From NCBI GenBank assembly GCA_018969425.1, contig JAGWYJ010000002.1, positions 62,001-126,000 of the forward strand: 64,000 nucleotides of DNA, given 5' to 3'. A model generated the notes under the pieces. The model did not search any database. It was not told where the DNA came from and saw only the letters and a list, made by a program, of their open reading frames with translations. The position numbers and the translations under genes are program-made. Origin of the DNA: Alphaproteobacteria bacterium. GTDB taxonomy: Bacteria > Pseudomonadota > Alphaproteobacteria > Caulobacterales > Hyphomonadaceae. Shown here in pieces: positions 27,755 to 36,504 of the stretch; within the stretch, counting starts at the first letter, position 1, and each line of letters begins with the position of its first letter.

Positions 27755-29053
27755 ATGTTGATCGTAGATACCGCATTGGCGAGACGCGCGGCGGAAGGCC
27801 AGCCAGTCCAGGTGGGTCTTTTCGGCGCTGGCTATATGGCCAAGTGCATCGTGAGTCAGGTCGTTCGTCACATGCCGGGCTTGCGTATCGCGGCCATTTG
27901 CAACCGCACCGTCTCGGCAGCTGAGAAAGCCTATCTGGCTGCGGGCGTCGACTGCGAACGGATCGTGACTGTCGGGTCTGCAGGCGCGATGACAGACGCT
28001 CTAAGGGACGGGCGCTTCGCGATCACCGACAATCCCACGCCGCTGTGCGAGGCTGCCGGCATTGATGTGCTCATTGATGCGACTGGTCACGTCGAATACG
28101 GAGCCGGAATAACGCTCGCTGCCATCGCGGCAGGCCGGCACATGGTTAGCATGAACGCTGAGTTGGACGCGACAGTCGGTCCGGAGCTCAAGGCGCGGGC
28201 GGACCGGGCGGGAGTGATCCTGACAGGGTGCGACGGGGATCAGCCGGGGGTTCAGATCAATCTCCTGCGCTTTGTGAAGTCCATCGGCCTGAGGCCTCTG
28301 ATCTGTGGAAACATCAAAGGCCTGCAGGATCGATATAGAACCCCCGAAACTCAGGCGGCTTTTGCTCGTCAGTGGGGACAGACCCCCACCATGGTCACCA
28401 GCTTCGCCGATGGGACAAAGATTTCGATGGAGCAGGCCATCGTCGCAAACGCAACGGGGATGACGGTGGAACGCCGCGGCATGATCGGGCTTCATCATTC
28501 CGGTCATGTTGACGACATGACTGGCCTTTATGACATTGATCGAGTCCGTTCGCTGGGAGGCATCGTGGATTATGTCGTGGGCCCTCGGCCCGGACCAGGC
28601 GTGTTCGTTTTCGCCGAAGCGCAGGACGAATTGCAGAAGCATTACCTGAAATATGGAAAACTTGGCGACGGCCCGCTCTACAGCTTCTACATGCCATGGC
28701 ATCTGACGGCCATCGAAACCCCCCTATCGGCGGCGAGGGTGGTTCTGTTTGAAGACCGGGTGATAGCACCCATCGGTCCGCCGGTGGTTGATGTCGTGGC
28801 GACAGCTAAGACGGATCTTGTTGCCGGCAGCCGGCTCGACGGGCTGGGCGGCTTTATGACTTACGGGCTCTGTGAGAGGTATGACCTTGTTCGTCGGGAC
28901 GATCTTCTCCCGATGGGCTTGGCCGAGGGATGCACCCTGAGGCGAAACATTGCTAAGGATCAGGTTCTGACCTGGTCAGATGTCATTCCGCCATCTTCAA
29001 GCATCGCTCATGAGCTGAGGGGGGCTCAGGACCTTCGCTTTCCGTGCGGATGA
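27755..29053 (+). CDS. NAD(P)-dependent oxidoreductase, COG4091 type (homoserine dehydrogenase-like with SAF domain)
   Basis: 432-aa protein with an N-terminal Rossmann domain (QVGLFGAGYMAKCIVSQV), a homoserine-dehydrogenase-like middle (DVLIDATGHVEYGAG, TGCDGDQPGVQINL) and a C-terminal SAF domain (GCTLRRNIAKDQVLTWSDV). This COG4091-type architecture is not the housekeeping homoserine dehydrogenase and occurs in sugar-acid and cell-surface sugar clusters. Here it converges on an epimerase gene of a CDP-sugar cluster, so a role in making or modifying a branched or unusual sugar is inferred. Confidence 0.8.
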   Translation: MLIVDTALARRAAEGQPVQVGLFGAGYMAKCIVSQVVRHMPGLRIAAICNRTVSAAEKAYLAAGVDCERIVTVGSAGAMTDALRDGRFAITDNPTPLCEAAGIDVLIDATGHVEYGAGITLAAIAAGRHMVSMNAELDATVGPELKARADRAGVILTGCDGDQPGVQINLLRFVKSIGLRPLICGNIKGLQDRYRTPETQAAFARQWGQTPTMVTSFADGTKISMEQAIVANATGMTVERRGMIGLHHSGHVDDMTGLYDIDRVRSLGGIVDYVVGPRPGPGVFVFAEAQDELQKHYLKYGKLGDGPLYSFYMPWHLTAIETPLSAARVVLFEDRVIAPIGPPVVDVVATAKTDLVAGSRLDGLGGFMTYGLCERYDLVRRDDLLPMGLAEGCTLRRNIAKDQVLTWSDVIPPSSSIAHELRGAQDLRFPCG

Positions 29054-29075
29054 GGCGTGAGGGCAACCCACTCTG

Positions 29076-29618
29076 TCAAAACGCGTCACCGTCCGTGAAA
29101 TCCGGCCATCTCGTGTCTCTTTCGGATTGGACCGTGGGGATAAGCGGCCAGCTGATGTCGAAGCGGGAGTCGTTCCATCGGACGCCCACCTCTGCATGCG
29201 GAGCGTAGGCGTTAGAGACGAGATAGGTCACTTCGGTATCGTCTGCCAGGGTCTGGAACCCATGAGCGAAGCCCGTGGGGACATAGAGAATGGCGTGGTT
29301 GGTTTCCGTAAGCTCAAAGCCTTGCCAGCGTCCGTACGTCGCTGAGGACCGACGAAGGTCAATGATGACGTCAAATACCGCGCCGCGAACGCAACGCACC
29401 ACCTTGACCTCGGTATGAGGCGGCCGCTGGAAGTGCATACCTCGAAGCGTGCCTTTCAGGCGAGATCGGGAAGCGTTGTGCTGAACGTACCGAGTCTCCA
29501 GCCCCGAGCTCTCGAACGTCTCTTCACAGAATGTCCGCATGAAGAAACCGCGTTCGTCCCCCTTCGGATCGAGTTCGATCAGGCGGGCGTCAGAGAGGGC
29601 CGTTGGCTTGATCTTCAT
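29076..29618 (-). CDS. dTDP-4-dehydrorhamnose 3,5-epimerase-like protein
   Basis: 180-aa RmlC-fold epimerase. Family features are the RGFFMRTFCEE segment, the catalytic His in LRGMHFQ, VVRCVRGAVFDVIIDLR and the VPTGFAHGFQTL loop. Because the adjacent genes make CDP-4-keto-6-deoxyglucose rather than a dTDP sugar, the likely substrate here is the CDP-linked ketosugar; rmlA/rmlB are absent. It starts one base after the rfbG stop, so the two are tightly coupled. Confidence 0.88.
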   Translation of the reverse strand: MKIKPTALSDARLIELDPKGDERGFFMRTFCEETFESSGLETRYVQHNASRSRLKGTLRGMHFQRPPHTEVKVVRCVRGAVFDVIIDLRRSSATYGRWQGFELTETNHAILYVPTGFAHGFQTLADDTEVTYLVSNAYAPHAEVGVRWNDSRFDISWPLIPTVQSERDTRWPDFTDGDAF

Positions 29619-29619
29619 C

Positions 29620-30687
29620 CTAAAGCCTTTGATCGTAGTTCAGGATCTGCTCGTCCATGAGGGCAGGGGCCGTTCCCCTGTCTTCGATCCACCGGCGATA
29701 CCACCCCATAGTCAGCCGGACGGAGGTCTCAAGGTCGGCCGCAGGCGTCCAGCCAAGCTCCGATCCCGCCTTCGATATATCTAGTCTCAACAGCTTCGAC
29801 TCCCGCAACGTGGCTGTTTCGAGCTGGACAGGGTGCTGAGGCCGGCCGATGGCCTTGAGAGCAAGCGAGAGAACCGCCTCCACATTGGACTCGCCAGCAG
29901 GTCCTGGACCGAAATTCCATGCGTCGGACGCCGACCTTCCGTCGGTCGCAAGGCGCTCAGCGAGCACGATGTACGCTCGGCAGAGCTCGAGCACGTGTTG
30001 CCAGGGTCGGACTGACTTCGGTGAACGGATGACGATAGGGCTATCAGCGATAATGCACCGGACAATGTCGGGAATAAGCCGATCCTTGGACCAGTCTCCC
30101 CCTCCGATTACATTTCCGCCCCGAGCGGTGGCCATGTTCGGACCAGACCCGTTCGCCCAGAGATTGTCTCTGTAAACGGCGGCGACGAGCTCGGCCGCAG
30201 CCTTCGACCCGCTGTAGGGGTCATGACCTCCGAGCTGGTCGGTTTCCCGGTAGGGCCACGCCCATTCGTGATTATGATAGACCTTGTCTGTGGTCACGCA
30301 GACTATGGCTTTGACGCCTCCTGCATCGCCCGCAGCCTGAAGGACGTTCGCAGTGCCCATGATGTTAGTGTCGAACGTCTCGAGGGGGCGGGCGTAGGAC
30401 TCCCGGACGAGAGCCTGAGCCGCGAGGTGAAAAATGAAATCCGGACGAAAGTTTTTGATCGCTGAAGCCACAGAGGCGGCGTCGCGGATGTCGACAAAAC
30501 CTGAGTCGATTCTGTCCGCCAGAGCGATATCGTTAAACAGGCTTGGCCGATCAACCGGAGGAGGGAGCGAGAGACCCAGCACATTCGCTCCCATAAGGTG
30601 CAGCCACTGACTAAGCCACGCCCCTTTGAAGCCGGTGTGGCCGGTGACAAGAATACGTGCGTCACGAAAAGTCTTATCGAAATGCAT
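29620..30687 (-). CDS. rfbG: CDP-glucose 4,6-dehydratase
   Basis: SDR-family enzyme converting CDP-glucose to CDP-4-keto-6-deoxyglucose, the branch point to 3,6-dideoxyhexoses and branched deoxysugars. The 355-aa protein has the NAD site ILVTGHTGFKGAWLSQWL, the TTDKVYHN segment and the catalytic GGHDPYSGSKAAAELV with the Tyr-x3-Lys pair. It is divergent from rfbF, which supplies its substrate, with a 176-base gap between them that probably holds both promoters. Confidence 0.93.
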   Translation of the reverse strand: MHFDKTFRDARILVTGHTGFKGAWLSQWLHLMGANVLGLSLPPPVDRPSLFNDIALADRIDSGFVDIRDAASVASAIKNFRPDFIFHLAAQALVRESYARPLETFDTNIMGTANVLQAAGDAGGVKAIVCVTTDKVYHNHEWAWPYRETDQLGGHDPYSGSKAAAELVAAVYRDNLWANGSGPNMATARGGNVIGGGDWSKDRLIPDIVRCIIADSPIVIRSPKSVRPWQHVLELCRAYIVLAERLATDGRSASDAWNFGPGPAGESNVEAVLSLALKAIGRPQHPVQLETATLRESKLLRLDISKAGSELGWTPAADLETSVRLTMGWYRRWIEDRGTAPALMDEQILNYDQRL

Positions 30688-30863
30688 GGATTATGAGGTC
30701 TCGAAAATCTGAGGTCGGTCAAAGACAATAAACGCTCAATGCCTAATTCACCGTTTGTTGGTGGCACAGCGCTTGCCTTGTTCGTCGTGCCTTGGGTCGT
30801 AATTTGGCCGTCTTGGGTTGGGCGTTGACAGGCGATCGGGGCTCGCCATTTGGGGTGGTGATT

Positions 30864-31643
30864 ATGAAAGTCGTTATTTTCGCCGGTGGTTTTGGAACGC
30901 GCCTGAGTGAGGAAACCAGCATCAAGCCCAAGCCGATGGTGGAAATAGGCGGGCGCCCGATCTTATGGCACATTATGAGCTCATATGCATCTTATGGTCT
31001 GACCGACTTCGTTGTTCTGGGCGGATATAAGGTTGACGCCATTCGCCGGTACTTTCTCGATTACCATCGTCTGTCCGGCGACTTCACCATTGATCTCCAT
31101 TCGGGCGAAATCGTCTGGTCTCGGTCAATTGTGCCGCCCTGGCGTGTCACGATTTTAGACACTGGCGTGGACACAATGACGGGCGGTCGTCTTCGTCGCG
31201 CGAGAGACGTGATCGGAGACGAACCCTTCTGTCTGACATATGGCGACGGTCTGAGCGATGTGAACATCGCCGAACTCATCCGGTTCCATCGTGAGCAGAA
31301 ATGTCTCGCGACGGTGACGGCGGTCGCTCCGCCGGGGCGATTCGGGGTGCTGGGCTTCTCTCCTGATGGCGCCCGGATCACCTCTTTTCGGGAGAAGGAC
31401 AGTAAAGACGTCGGACTGATAAACGGCGGCTTCTTTGTCTGTGAGCCTCAGGTCATCGATCTGGTGGAGGGAGATTCGACTGTCTGGGAGCAGGAGCCAA
31501 TGAACCGTCTCGTCGAGATGGGTCAGCTTTCGGCCTATCGCCATAGCGGGTTCTGGCAGGCGATGGATACGCTCAGGGATAAGGCCGTACTCGAGGCCGC
31601 TTGGTCCGGGGGCGCGCCTTGGATGGTCGGGTCGCGAGCTTGA
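30864..31643 (+). CDS. rfbF: Glucose-1-phosphate cytidylyltransferase
   Basis: Makes CDP-glucose from CTP and glucose-1-phosphate. The 259-aa nucleotidyltransferase begins at ATG 30864 with VVIFAGGFGTRLSEETSIKPKPMVEIGGRPILWHIM, diagnostic for RfbF, and contains LTYGDGLSDVNI (sugar-nucleotide metal site) and INGGFFVCEP. The 24 residues before this in the ORF track are not family-like. It is divergent from rfbG and together they define a CDP-deoxysugar pathway. Confidence 0.95.
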   Translation: MKVVIFAGGFGTRLSEETSIKPKPMVEIGGRPILWHIMSSYASYGLTDFVVLGGYKVDAIRRYFLDYHRLSGDFTIDLHSGEIVWSRSIVPPWRVTILDTGVDTMTGGRLRRARDVIGDEPFCLTYGDGLSDVNIAELIRFHREQKCLATVTAVAPPGRFGVLGFSPDGARITSFREKDSKDVGLINGGFFVCEPQVIDLVEGDSTVWEQEPMNRLVEMGQLSAYRHSGFWQAMDTLRDKAVLEAAWSGGAPWMVGSRA

Positions 31644-31966
31644 AAGATGGGATAATCCGCACCCGGAGGGCTTAGGGAAGTACGGCTCCGCCGCTCCTGT
31701 CGGCGACCGGAGGCGGGGGGCTCGAACGCAAGGAGAGGAGCCGCCGTATAAGTGGCTCAGCACCCGACAGCTCTGGTTTTTCGCAAACGTGTTCGCCCTG
31801 AGGGGCTTGGCGTTAGGAGTGGATGTCGTGTTAACCGTTCCATGGGCCCAATAGACTGAGCTTTGAGGCCAGTGTCGCCTTTCGGCTCGGGTTGACGGGA
31901 TCGAGGGGGCTTCGGTTTGGCGGGGTTGGGTGCCAGTGAATGGTTATGGGGTGAGGGCCTCGCGCC
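31644..31966 (+). other. Non-coding gap between rfbF and the sirtuin gene
   Basis: About 320 bases. I see no supportable gene, tRNA or strong terminator. Frames across it are broken by stops, and the minus-strand ORFs listed are shadows. Confidence 0.4.
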
Positions 31967-32683
31967 ATGAAATATCGACGGATCGTCATCCTGACCGGCG
32001 CCGGTATTTCTGCTGAGAGCGGAATGGGAACATTTCGCGACAAGGGCGGCCTCTGGACGACACATAGCCTTGAGGACGTTGCGACACCGGAAGGCTTCGC
32101 TCGCGATCCCGCGCTGGTTCATACCTTTTATAATTTGCGTCGGGCGGGCTTGAAGTCAGCGGCGCCTAACCGCGCCCACTTCGCTCTGGCGGAATTTGAG
32201 CAGGAGGCGAGATCGCGCGGTTCGGACGTCATGTTGGTGACCCAGAACGTGGATGATCTGCATGAACGGGCGGGCAGTCTGTCAATTATTCACATGCATG
32301 GGGAGCTCACCTCTGCGGCATGCGTCTCTTGCGGCGCGCGCGCGCGCTGGGAGCAGGACCTGGGCCTCGACAGCCTTTGTCCGGGTTGCGGTCGCCGGGG
32401 AGCGCTTCGTCCGGACGTGGTCTGGTTTGGAGAAGTCCCCTACGGCATTGATGAGATCCACGATCGGATTTCAACATGTGATCTGTTCGTCTCTATTGGC
32501 ACCTCAGGGGAGGTCTACCCCGCCGCGGGTTTCGTGGGTCTGGCTGCAGGTCAGGGGGCGCATACGGTCGAGTTGAACCTTGAGCCCTCGGCGAATGCGG
32601 GATTTTTCAGCGAGGGGCTTTATGGGCCGGCGACCCAGGTGGTCGATCGTTGGCTGAACGCTCTCCTGCATTCTGGCGGCTGA
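31967..32683 (+). CDS. cobB: NAD-dependent protein deacylase, sirtuin (CobB-like)
   Basis: Sir2-family enzyme removing acyl groups from lysines with NAD. The 238-aa protein shows the NAD site VILTGAGISAESGMGTFRD, TQNVDDLHERAG, the catalytic His in HMHGEL, and a structural zinc site of two Cys pairs (ACVSCG and CPGCG). The compact size matches class III bacterial sirtuins, which often act as desuccinylases, but the Ala-Tyr-Arg substrate residues could not be placed with certainty. It sits between sugar-nucleotide and FkbM methyltransferase genes. Confidence 0.94.
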   Translation: MKYRRIVILTGAGISAESGMGTFRDKGGLWTTHSLEDVATPEGFARDPALVHTFYNLRRAGLKSAAPNRAHFALAEFEQEARSRGSDVMLVTQNVDDLHERAGSLSIIHMHGELTSAACVSCGARARWEQDLGLDSLCPGCGRRGALRPDVVWFGEVPYGIDEIHDRISTCDLFVSIGTSGEVYPAAGFVGLAAGQGAHTVELNLEPSANAGFFSEGLYGPATQVVDRWLNALLHSGG

Positions 32684-32848
32684 CCTGTTGGCGGTGGTCT
32701 TAACGAGAGAATGTGGCGGTGTATGGACCGCGATGGGCCGGCCTTGCGAGGGATCTTTTCGGCCGGGGGGTTGGCAAGCGTCCCTCGAAAGGGTTTGTAG
32801 CGGACGGGCTGTGCCGTTTCGGGCCGGCCGGACATCTGGAGCCGTGGT

Positions 32849-33670
32849 ATGTCGGTTGAAGCTCTGCGCAATTTCGCGACCAGTCTTCGCATTTACCAGC
32901 GCAATCTTCAGGGTCGGAAGTTTGAACCGGAAGCCCCTTACATGGACTTCGTGGTCAAGCCTGGCGACATCTGCCTGCATTTTGGCGGATCGGACGGTCG
33001 TCATTCCTATCTGATGTCGAAACGGGTGGGGCCGACTGGCAAGGTGCATGTCTATGAGCCTTCGAACTATTCCTACGCCATCATGAGCCGTCTGATTCGC
33101 TGGCACGGCTTGAAGAATGTGACCCCCCATAACGCCGCGATTGGAGACCATGAGGGCGAAATGCTTCTTTCCGTCCCTCGAAAGATGTCCGGGCATCTGG
33201 GTAGAGCCTATGGGGTTGTCACCTCCCGCGGCCGAACCGCCTCTGACGAGAAACTGGCGACAGGAAACGCCACAGAGTTCATTGATCAGCCGACCGCGGT
33301 CGTCTCCTTGGACGGTTTGATGAAGGCCGAGGGTCTTCCGCGTGTCGATTTCATTCGCTGTGATGTCGAGGGAGCTGAGATTCGATTTATAGAAGGTGGA
33401 AAAGCCACGTTAGAGCGTGATCTTCCAAGTATTCTTATCGAAATCCACCCATTTTCGTTGCAGAGAAACTTTGGATCGTCTGCGGAAGCCGTGCGCGATT
33501 ATTTTCTGGGGCTGGGATACCGGATCTGGCAGTTGAACGACGACGACACTAAAATGATTGAATCGTCTCAAATAGACCCCAAGCGGCGCTGGAAGGACTA
33601 TTTTCTCATCCATCCCAAGCGGGGTCCCGAGCTGCCTGAGGGCATGTTCCGTGACGCCTTTCGAGGGTAA
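32849..33670 (+). CDS. FkbM-family methyltransferase
   Basis: SAM-dependent O-methyltransferase of the FkbM (Methyltransf_21) family, common in surface polysaccharide and natural-product loci. The 273-aa protein has a SAM-binding region (VKPGDICLHFGGSDGRHSYL), VHVYEPSNYSY, and the characteristic VDFIRCDVEGAEIRFIEGG. GGAG lies seven bases before the ATG. The sirtuin ends 165 bases upstream. The acceptor is unknown; the nearby CDP-sugar genes make a glycan plausible. Confidence 0.85.
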   Translation: MSVEALRNFATSLRIYQRNLQGRKFEPEAPYMDFVVKPGDICLHFGGSDGRHSYLMSKRVGPTGKVHVYEPSNYSYAIMSRLIRWHGLKNVTPHNAAIGDHEGEMLLSVPRKMSGHLGRAYGVVTSRGRTASDEKLATGNATEFIDQPTAVVSLDGLMKAEGLPRVDFIRCDVEGAEIRFIEGGKATLERDLPSILIEIHPFSLQRNFGSSAEAVRDYFLGLGYRIWQLNDDDTKMIESSQIDPKRRWKDYFLIHPKRGPELPEGMFRDAFRG

Positions 33671-33793
33671 GGATCCCGTCGGATATACGGGGCGTTCGTT
33701 GATCGACCTGCCGATCGGCTTCTGGGGAAGGTCGCGAGGCTTGACCCATGATCGCTTAAGGATGAAGAGAGCCAATTCGGCGCTCTGGCGGTC

Positions 33794-34234
33794 ATGACAC
33801 TCATATATCCGATAGCTTCAGACGCGCGCGGCGCATTAGACGCAAGCCGCTTCGCCCGGACGCGCGAGGAGGCGCGAGCGGCGACCGGCGAGGACATGAA
33901 ACTGGTGTCGGAATGGCTACGCCCCGACGCGACGGAGCGCGAGGCGGTTTGGACGAAGGCTCAGACCGGTCTCGCTCGAGGGTATGTGCAGTTCTATGAG
34001 GGCGCGAGCGGCGAGCCTGTGATCGCGCTGACCTTCTGGAGAGAGCATCAGAAAGCCGCGGCCCTTCCCATTGAGGCGTTGCAGGTCCCGGCGTCCGTAC
34101 CGGAAGACCACACGGATGATCTGTATTTTGCAAAGCCGTCTGTGAAATCGCGCCGGCCGCGTCGCCCCGCCGATGTGAATCAGATGGATTTGTTCGACTC
34201 CTCCTCAAGAGACCGGGGGGCTTCAGAGGATTGA
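33794..34234 (+). CDS. Uncharacterised protein with C-terminal QMDLF (clamp-binding-like) motif
   Basis: 146-aa soluble protein, not recognised. It is Ala/Arg/Glu-rich, with a helical N-terminal half and a compact middle containing GYVQFYEGASGEPVIALTFWRE. A basic linker (KSRRPRRPADVN) leads to QMDLF at residues 130-134, matching the QL[SD]LF consensus by which proteins bind the DNA polymerase III beta clamp. No signal peptide. The gene stands alone between fkbM and the sigma factor gene. Confidence 0.65.
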   Translation: MTLIYPIASDARGALDASRFARTREEARAATGEDMKLVSEWLRPDATEREAVWTKAQTGLARGYVQFYEGASGEPVIALTFWREHQKAAALPIEALQVPASVPEDHTDDLYFAKPSVKSRRPRRPADVNQMDLFDSSSRDRGASED

Positions 34235-34275
34235 TCACGCGGTGTTCATCGAATACCCCGCACGCAACCGACCAC

Positions 34276-34303
34276 TTGGGCCTGAAGGCGGGCCTTCGGG
34301 CCA
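34276..34303 (+). terminator. Hairpin after the QMDLF protein gene
   Basis: GGCCTGAAGG and CCTTCGGGCC pair (one G-U) around a 4-base loop, about 40 bases after the stop and 60 bases before the sigma factor, followed by ATTTCT. Moderate intrinsic terminator. Confidence 0.5.
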
Positions 34304-34369
34304 TTTCTCGCATTCACACGGCGCAGTTAATCTGCGTAAGGTAATCAGGAAGTGGCGTTTGGCGGATCC

Positions 34370-34984
34370 ATGCTGTCGGAAGATCGGGCGCCCGGGCGGT
34401 CAGGTGAGGCTAAGTCGTCGTCAGACGGATTGAGCGAGGCCGAGCGGGGATATTTTTGTGATCTGCTCTCGCAGGTGGCCGTCTCAAGAGATCGGGCAGC
34501 CTACGCGGAGCTCTTTTCTTATTATGCGCCTCGGGTGAAGAGCTACCTGATGCGGCTGGGCGCCGATCCGTCTCAGGCCGAAGAGATCACCCAGGACGTG
34601 ATGGTGACGGTCTGGCGCAAGGCCGGCCTTTTCGATCGTCAACAGGCGTCTGTCTCCACATGGATTTTTCGCATCGCCCGGAATCGTAGGATCGATGTGT
34701 TCAGGCGCACCCGCAAGCCGGATTTAGACCCCGAGGAGCCCATGATTCTCCCGTCGGGGGTCGAGGCGCCGGAGGCGAGACTTGAGACGAAGGATACGGA
34801 GACGCTGGTCCGTTCCGCGATGAAGGATCTCCCGGCCGAACAGCTGCATATGCTTCAGCTGGCTTTCTATGAAGGACTGTCCCACCGAGACATCGCTCAA
34901 AAGCTGGATCTTCCGCTTGGAACGGTGAAATCCAGGATTCGACTGGCCTTCATGAAAATGAAGACGAGATTGGCGGATGAGTGA
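34370..34984 (+). CDS. rpoE: ECF sigma factor, RpoE/ChrR-linked type
   Basis: Extracytoplasmic-function sigma factor of about 204 aa. Region 2 is AYAELFSYYAPRVKSYLMRLG through AEEITQDVMVTVWRKAGLFD and STWIFRIARNRRIDVFRR; region 4 holds the HTH GLSHRDIAQKLDLPLGTVKSRIRLA. Its stop overlaps the start of a ChrR-type anti-sigma gene, placing it in the ECF11 group that controls the singlet-oxygen/photooxidative response in Rhodobacter. ATG 34370 is chosen over GTG 34352. No clear autoregulated promoter was found upstream. Confidence 0.92.
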   Translation: MLSEDRAPGRSGEAKSSSDGLSEAERGYFCDLLSQVAVSRDRAAYAELFSYYAPRVKSYLMRLGADPSQAEEITQDVMVTVWRKAGLFDRQQASVSTWIFRIARNRRIDVFRRTRKPDLDPEEPMILPSGVEAPEARLETKDTETLVRSAMKDLPAEQLHMLQLAFYEGLSHRDIAQKLDLPLGTVKSRIRLAFMKMKTRLADE

Positions 34985-35720
34985 TCCGAACTGGCAAAGG
35001 CTTCGTAAGGGAGCGATAGGGCCGAATGCGGGCTCTCATGAGGCGGGTGTAGCTATGGTTAATCTTGCGATTGGAGAGGGGCCGACGCTCGACGAGCAAA
35101 CTGTCGCGGCGATCTCCTCAGGACGCGCAGAACCGGCCCTAACCCTCCTGGTAGAATCTTTCCTCGAGATGCGGGGATGGGCTGATCGAACAGCGGAGGC
35201 GGCCTCAGGGGTCTTTCTGGAGCGCGAGAGCCCGACAGCCATGGCTGCTGGGGCCTTCGAGAGGGTCATGGCGGCTATAGACGCGATGGAGGCGTCGCAG
35301 CCGGTCTCGGCGTTCGGAGGGGGACCGCGCTACCCCGAGCTCATTCGGCTTCCGTCGTCCCTGAGTGACCTGGTTCGAGAGGCCGAAGCCCGCCGTGACT
35401 GGAGTTATGCCGGACCCGGCATACGGTCGCTTCGGCTTGGAGTTGAAGGGCCGTTGCAAGCCGAACTTCTGAGGATATCTCCAGGCGCTTCGACGCCGAA
35501 ACACTCTCACTCCGGCCGGGAGTTCACCCTGTGTCTTTCGGGCGGCTTTTCTGATGGTCGTGCAGCCTATGGACCTGGAGACCTGTCCATGGCTGACTCG
35601 CGCACCGTTCATCAGCCGGTGGCGGACGCCGATGGCCCGTGCTTCGTGCTGGCGGTGACTGAGGGTGGGTTGAAGTTCAAGGGCGCGCTCGGCTTTATAC
35701 AAAGGCTGACTGGCGCCTGA
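34977..35720 (+). CDS. chrR: ChrR-type cupin anti-sigma factor, N-terminal zinc ligands missing
   Basis: 247-aa partner of the sigma factor, starting inside its last codons. The C-terminal cupin domain retains the metal ligands seen in ChrR: two His and a Glu in KHSHSGREFTLCL and a His in RTVHQPVAD. The N-terminal anti-sigma domain aligns in outline (LDEQTVAAISSGRAEPALTLLVESFLEMR) but lacks the His and the two Cys of the usual zinc site, so it must fold without zinc or with other ligands. Residues 60-130 form an extended linker. Confidence 0.87.
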   Translation: MSDPNWQRLRKGAIGPNAGSHEAGVAMVNLAIGEGPTLDEQTVAAISSGRAEPALTLLVESFLEMRGWADRTAEAASGVFLERESPTAMAAGAFERVMAAIDAMEASQPVSAFGGGPRYPELIRLPSSLSDLVREAEARRDWSYAGPGIRSLRLGVEGPLQAELLRISPGASTPKHSHSGREFTLCLSGGFSDGRAAYGPGDLSMADSRTVHQPVADADGPCFVLAVTEGGLKFKGALGFIQRLTGA

Positions 35721-35743
35721 CAGGCCCTGGCCTCCTGGCGGCG

Positions 35744-36298
35744 TCAGGGGCGCGGACCTAGGGGATAGGCGGCCTCCTCCTGATACGTTCTGCCGTTCGA
35801 AGTCCCCCACGACGAGTAGAGTTGGAAACTCTCGATCCAAAATGGATCTGTTCTGAAGGATCCGGTTCTCGAAAGATATCCTGCGATGTCGATATCGCTG
35901 ACCCCGCGACAGTACGCTAGGGTCACGTGAGGAAAGAATTTCCTGGGATCCGGCGTCAGACCGATGCGTCGACCTGCTTCGCGGCAAGACCCCGAAAGAT
36001 GAGACAGATCAGCGTTAGGTTCGACCAGGGCCCACAGAGAGCTTGGTTTTTTGCCGCCGGGGACCCCTGTTCCGGCTAGTCGGATTTCGAAAGTCCGTCT
36101 CTGAATTCTCGATAATTCGAGATCTAGATCGGCGGCGTCAGGTTCAGGGGTGTCGCCGAAAAATCCAAGCGTGATGTGGAACGTTTCGGGTGGGCGCCAA
36201 TGCACGCCTTTGGCTTCATGGAGGTCGTCTTGCAGAAGATGAAGCCTCCGAGCGATGGCTTCGGGCAGACTAAGCGCGACGAAAAGGCGAAGGGACAT
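35744..36298 (-). CDS. thpR: RNA 2',3'-cyclic phosphodiesterase (LigT/ThpR family)
   Basis: 184-aa 2H phosphoesterase acting on RNA ends with 2',3'-cyclic phosphate. Both histidine motifs are present, FHITLGF near residue 40 and PHVTLAY near residue 130. ATG 36298 (MSLRLFVALSLPE) fits the family; the ORF-track extension of 59 residues does not. It is convergent with chrR. Confidence 0.92.
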   Translation of the reverse strand: MSLRLFVALSLPEAIARRLHLLQDDLHEAKGVHWRPPETFHITLGFFGDTPEPDAADLDLELSRIQRRTFEIRLAGTGVPGGKKPSSLWALVEPNADLSHLSGSCREAGRRIGLTPDPRKFFPHVTLAYCRGVSDIDIAGYLSRTGSFRTDPFWIESFQLYSSWGTSNGRTYQEEAAYPLGPRP

Positions 36299-36504
36299 AT
36301 CGGGGTCTGCTTGGCTGTGTGGACGGAGGACACGGCGGTAGGACGCTATCATAGAAAAGGCTGGCGAGGAGGGGACGACGACAGGGTTGGCGATTGGCTC
36401 GAAGAGTTCGCCTTCCGTCGTAGTAGGACTTGAAAAAGTTCGTCCCGATCGCCACTCTCTCTTCACTGGCTCCACGTTTTGGAAGCCACAGGAAAGGTTC
36501 AGAT

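Noticed and set aside
34236-34345. ECF sigma-type promoter TGATCA before the sigma factor gene
   Set aside because: A -35-like TGATC is present but no matching -10 at the right distance.
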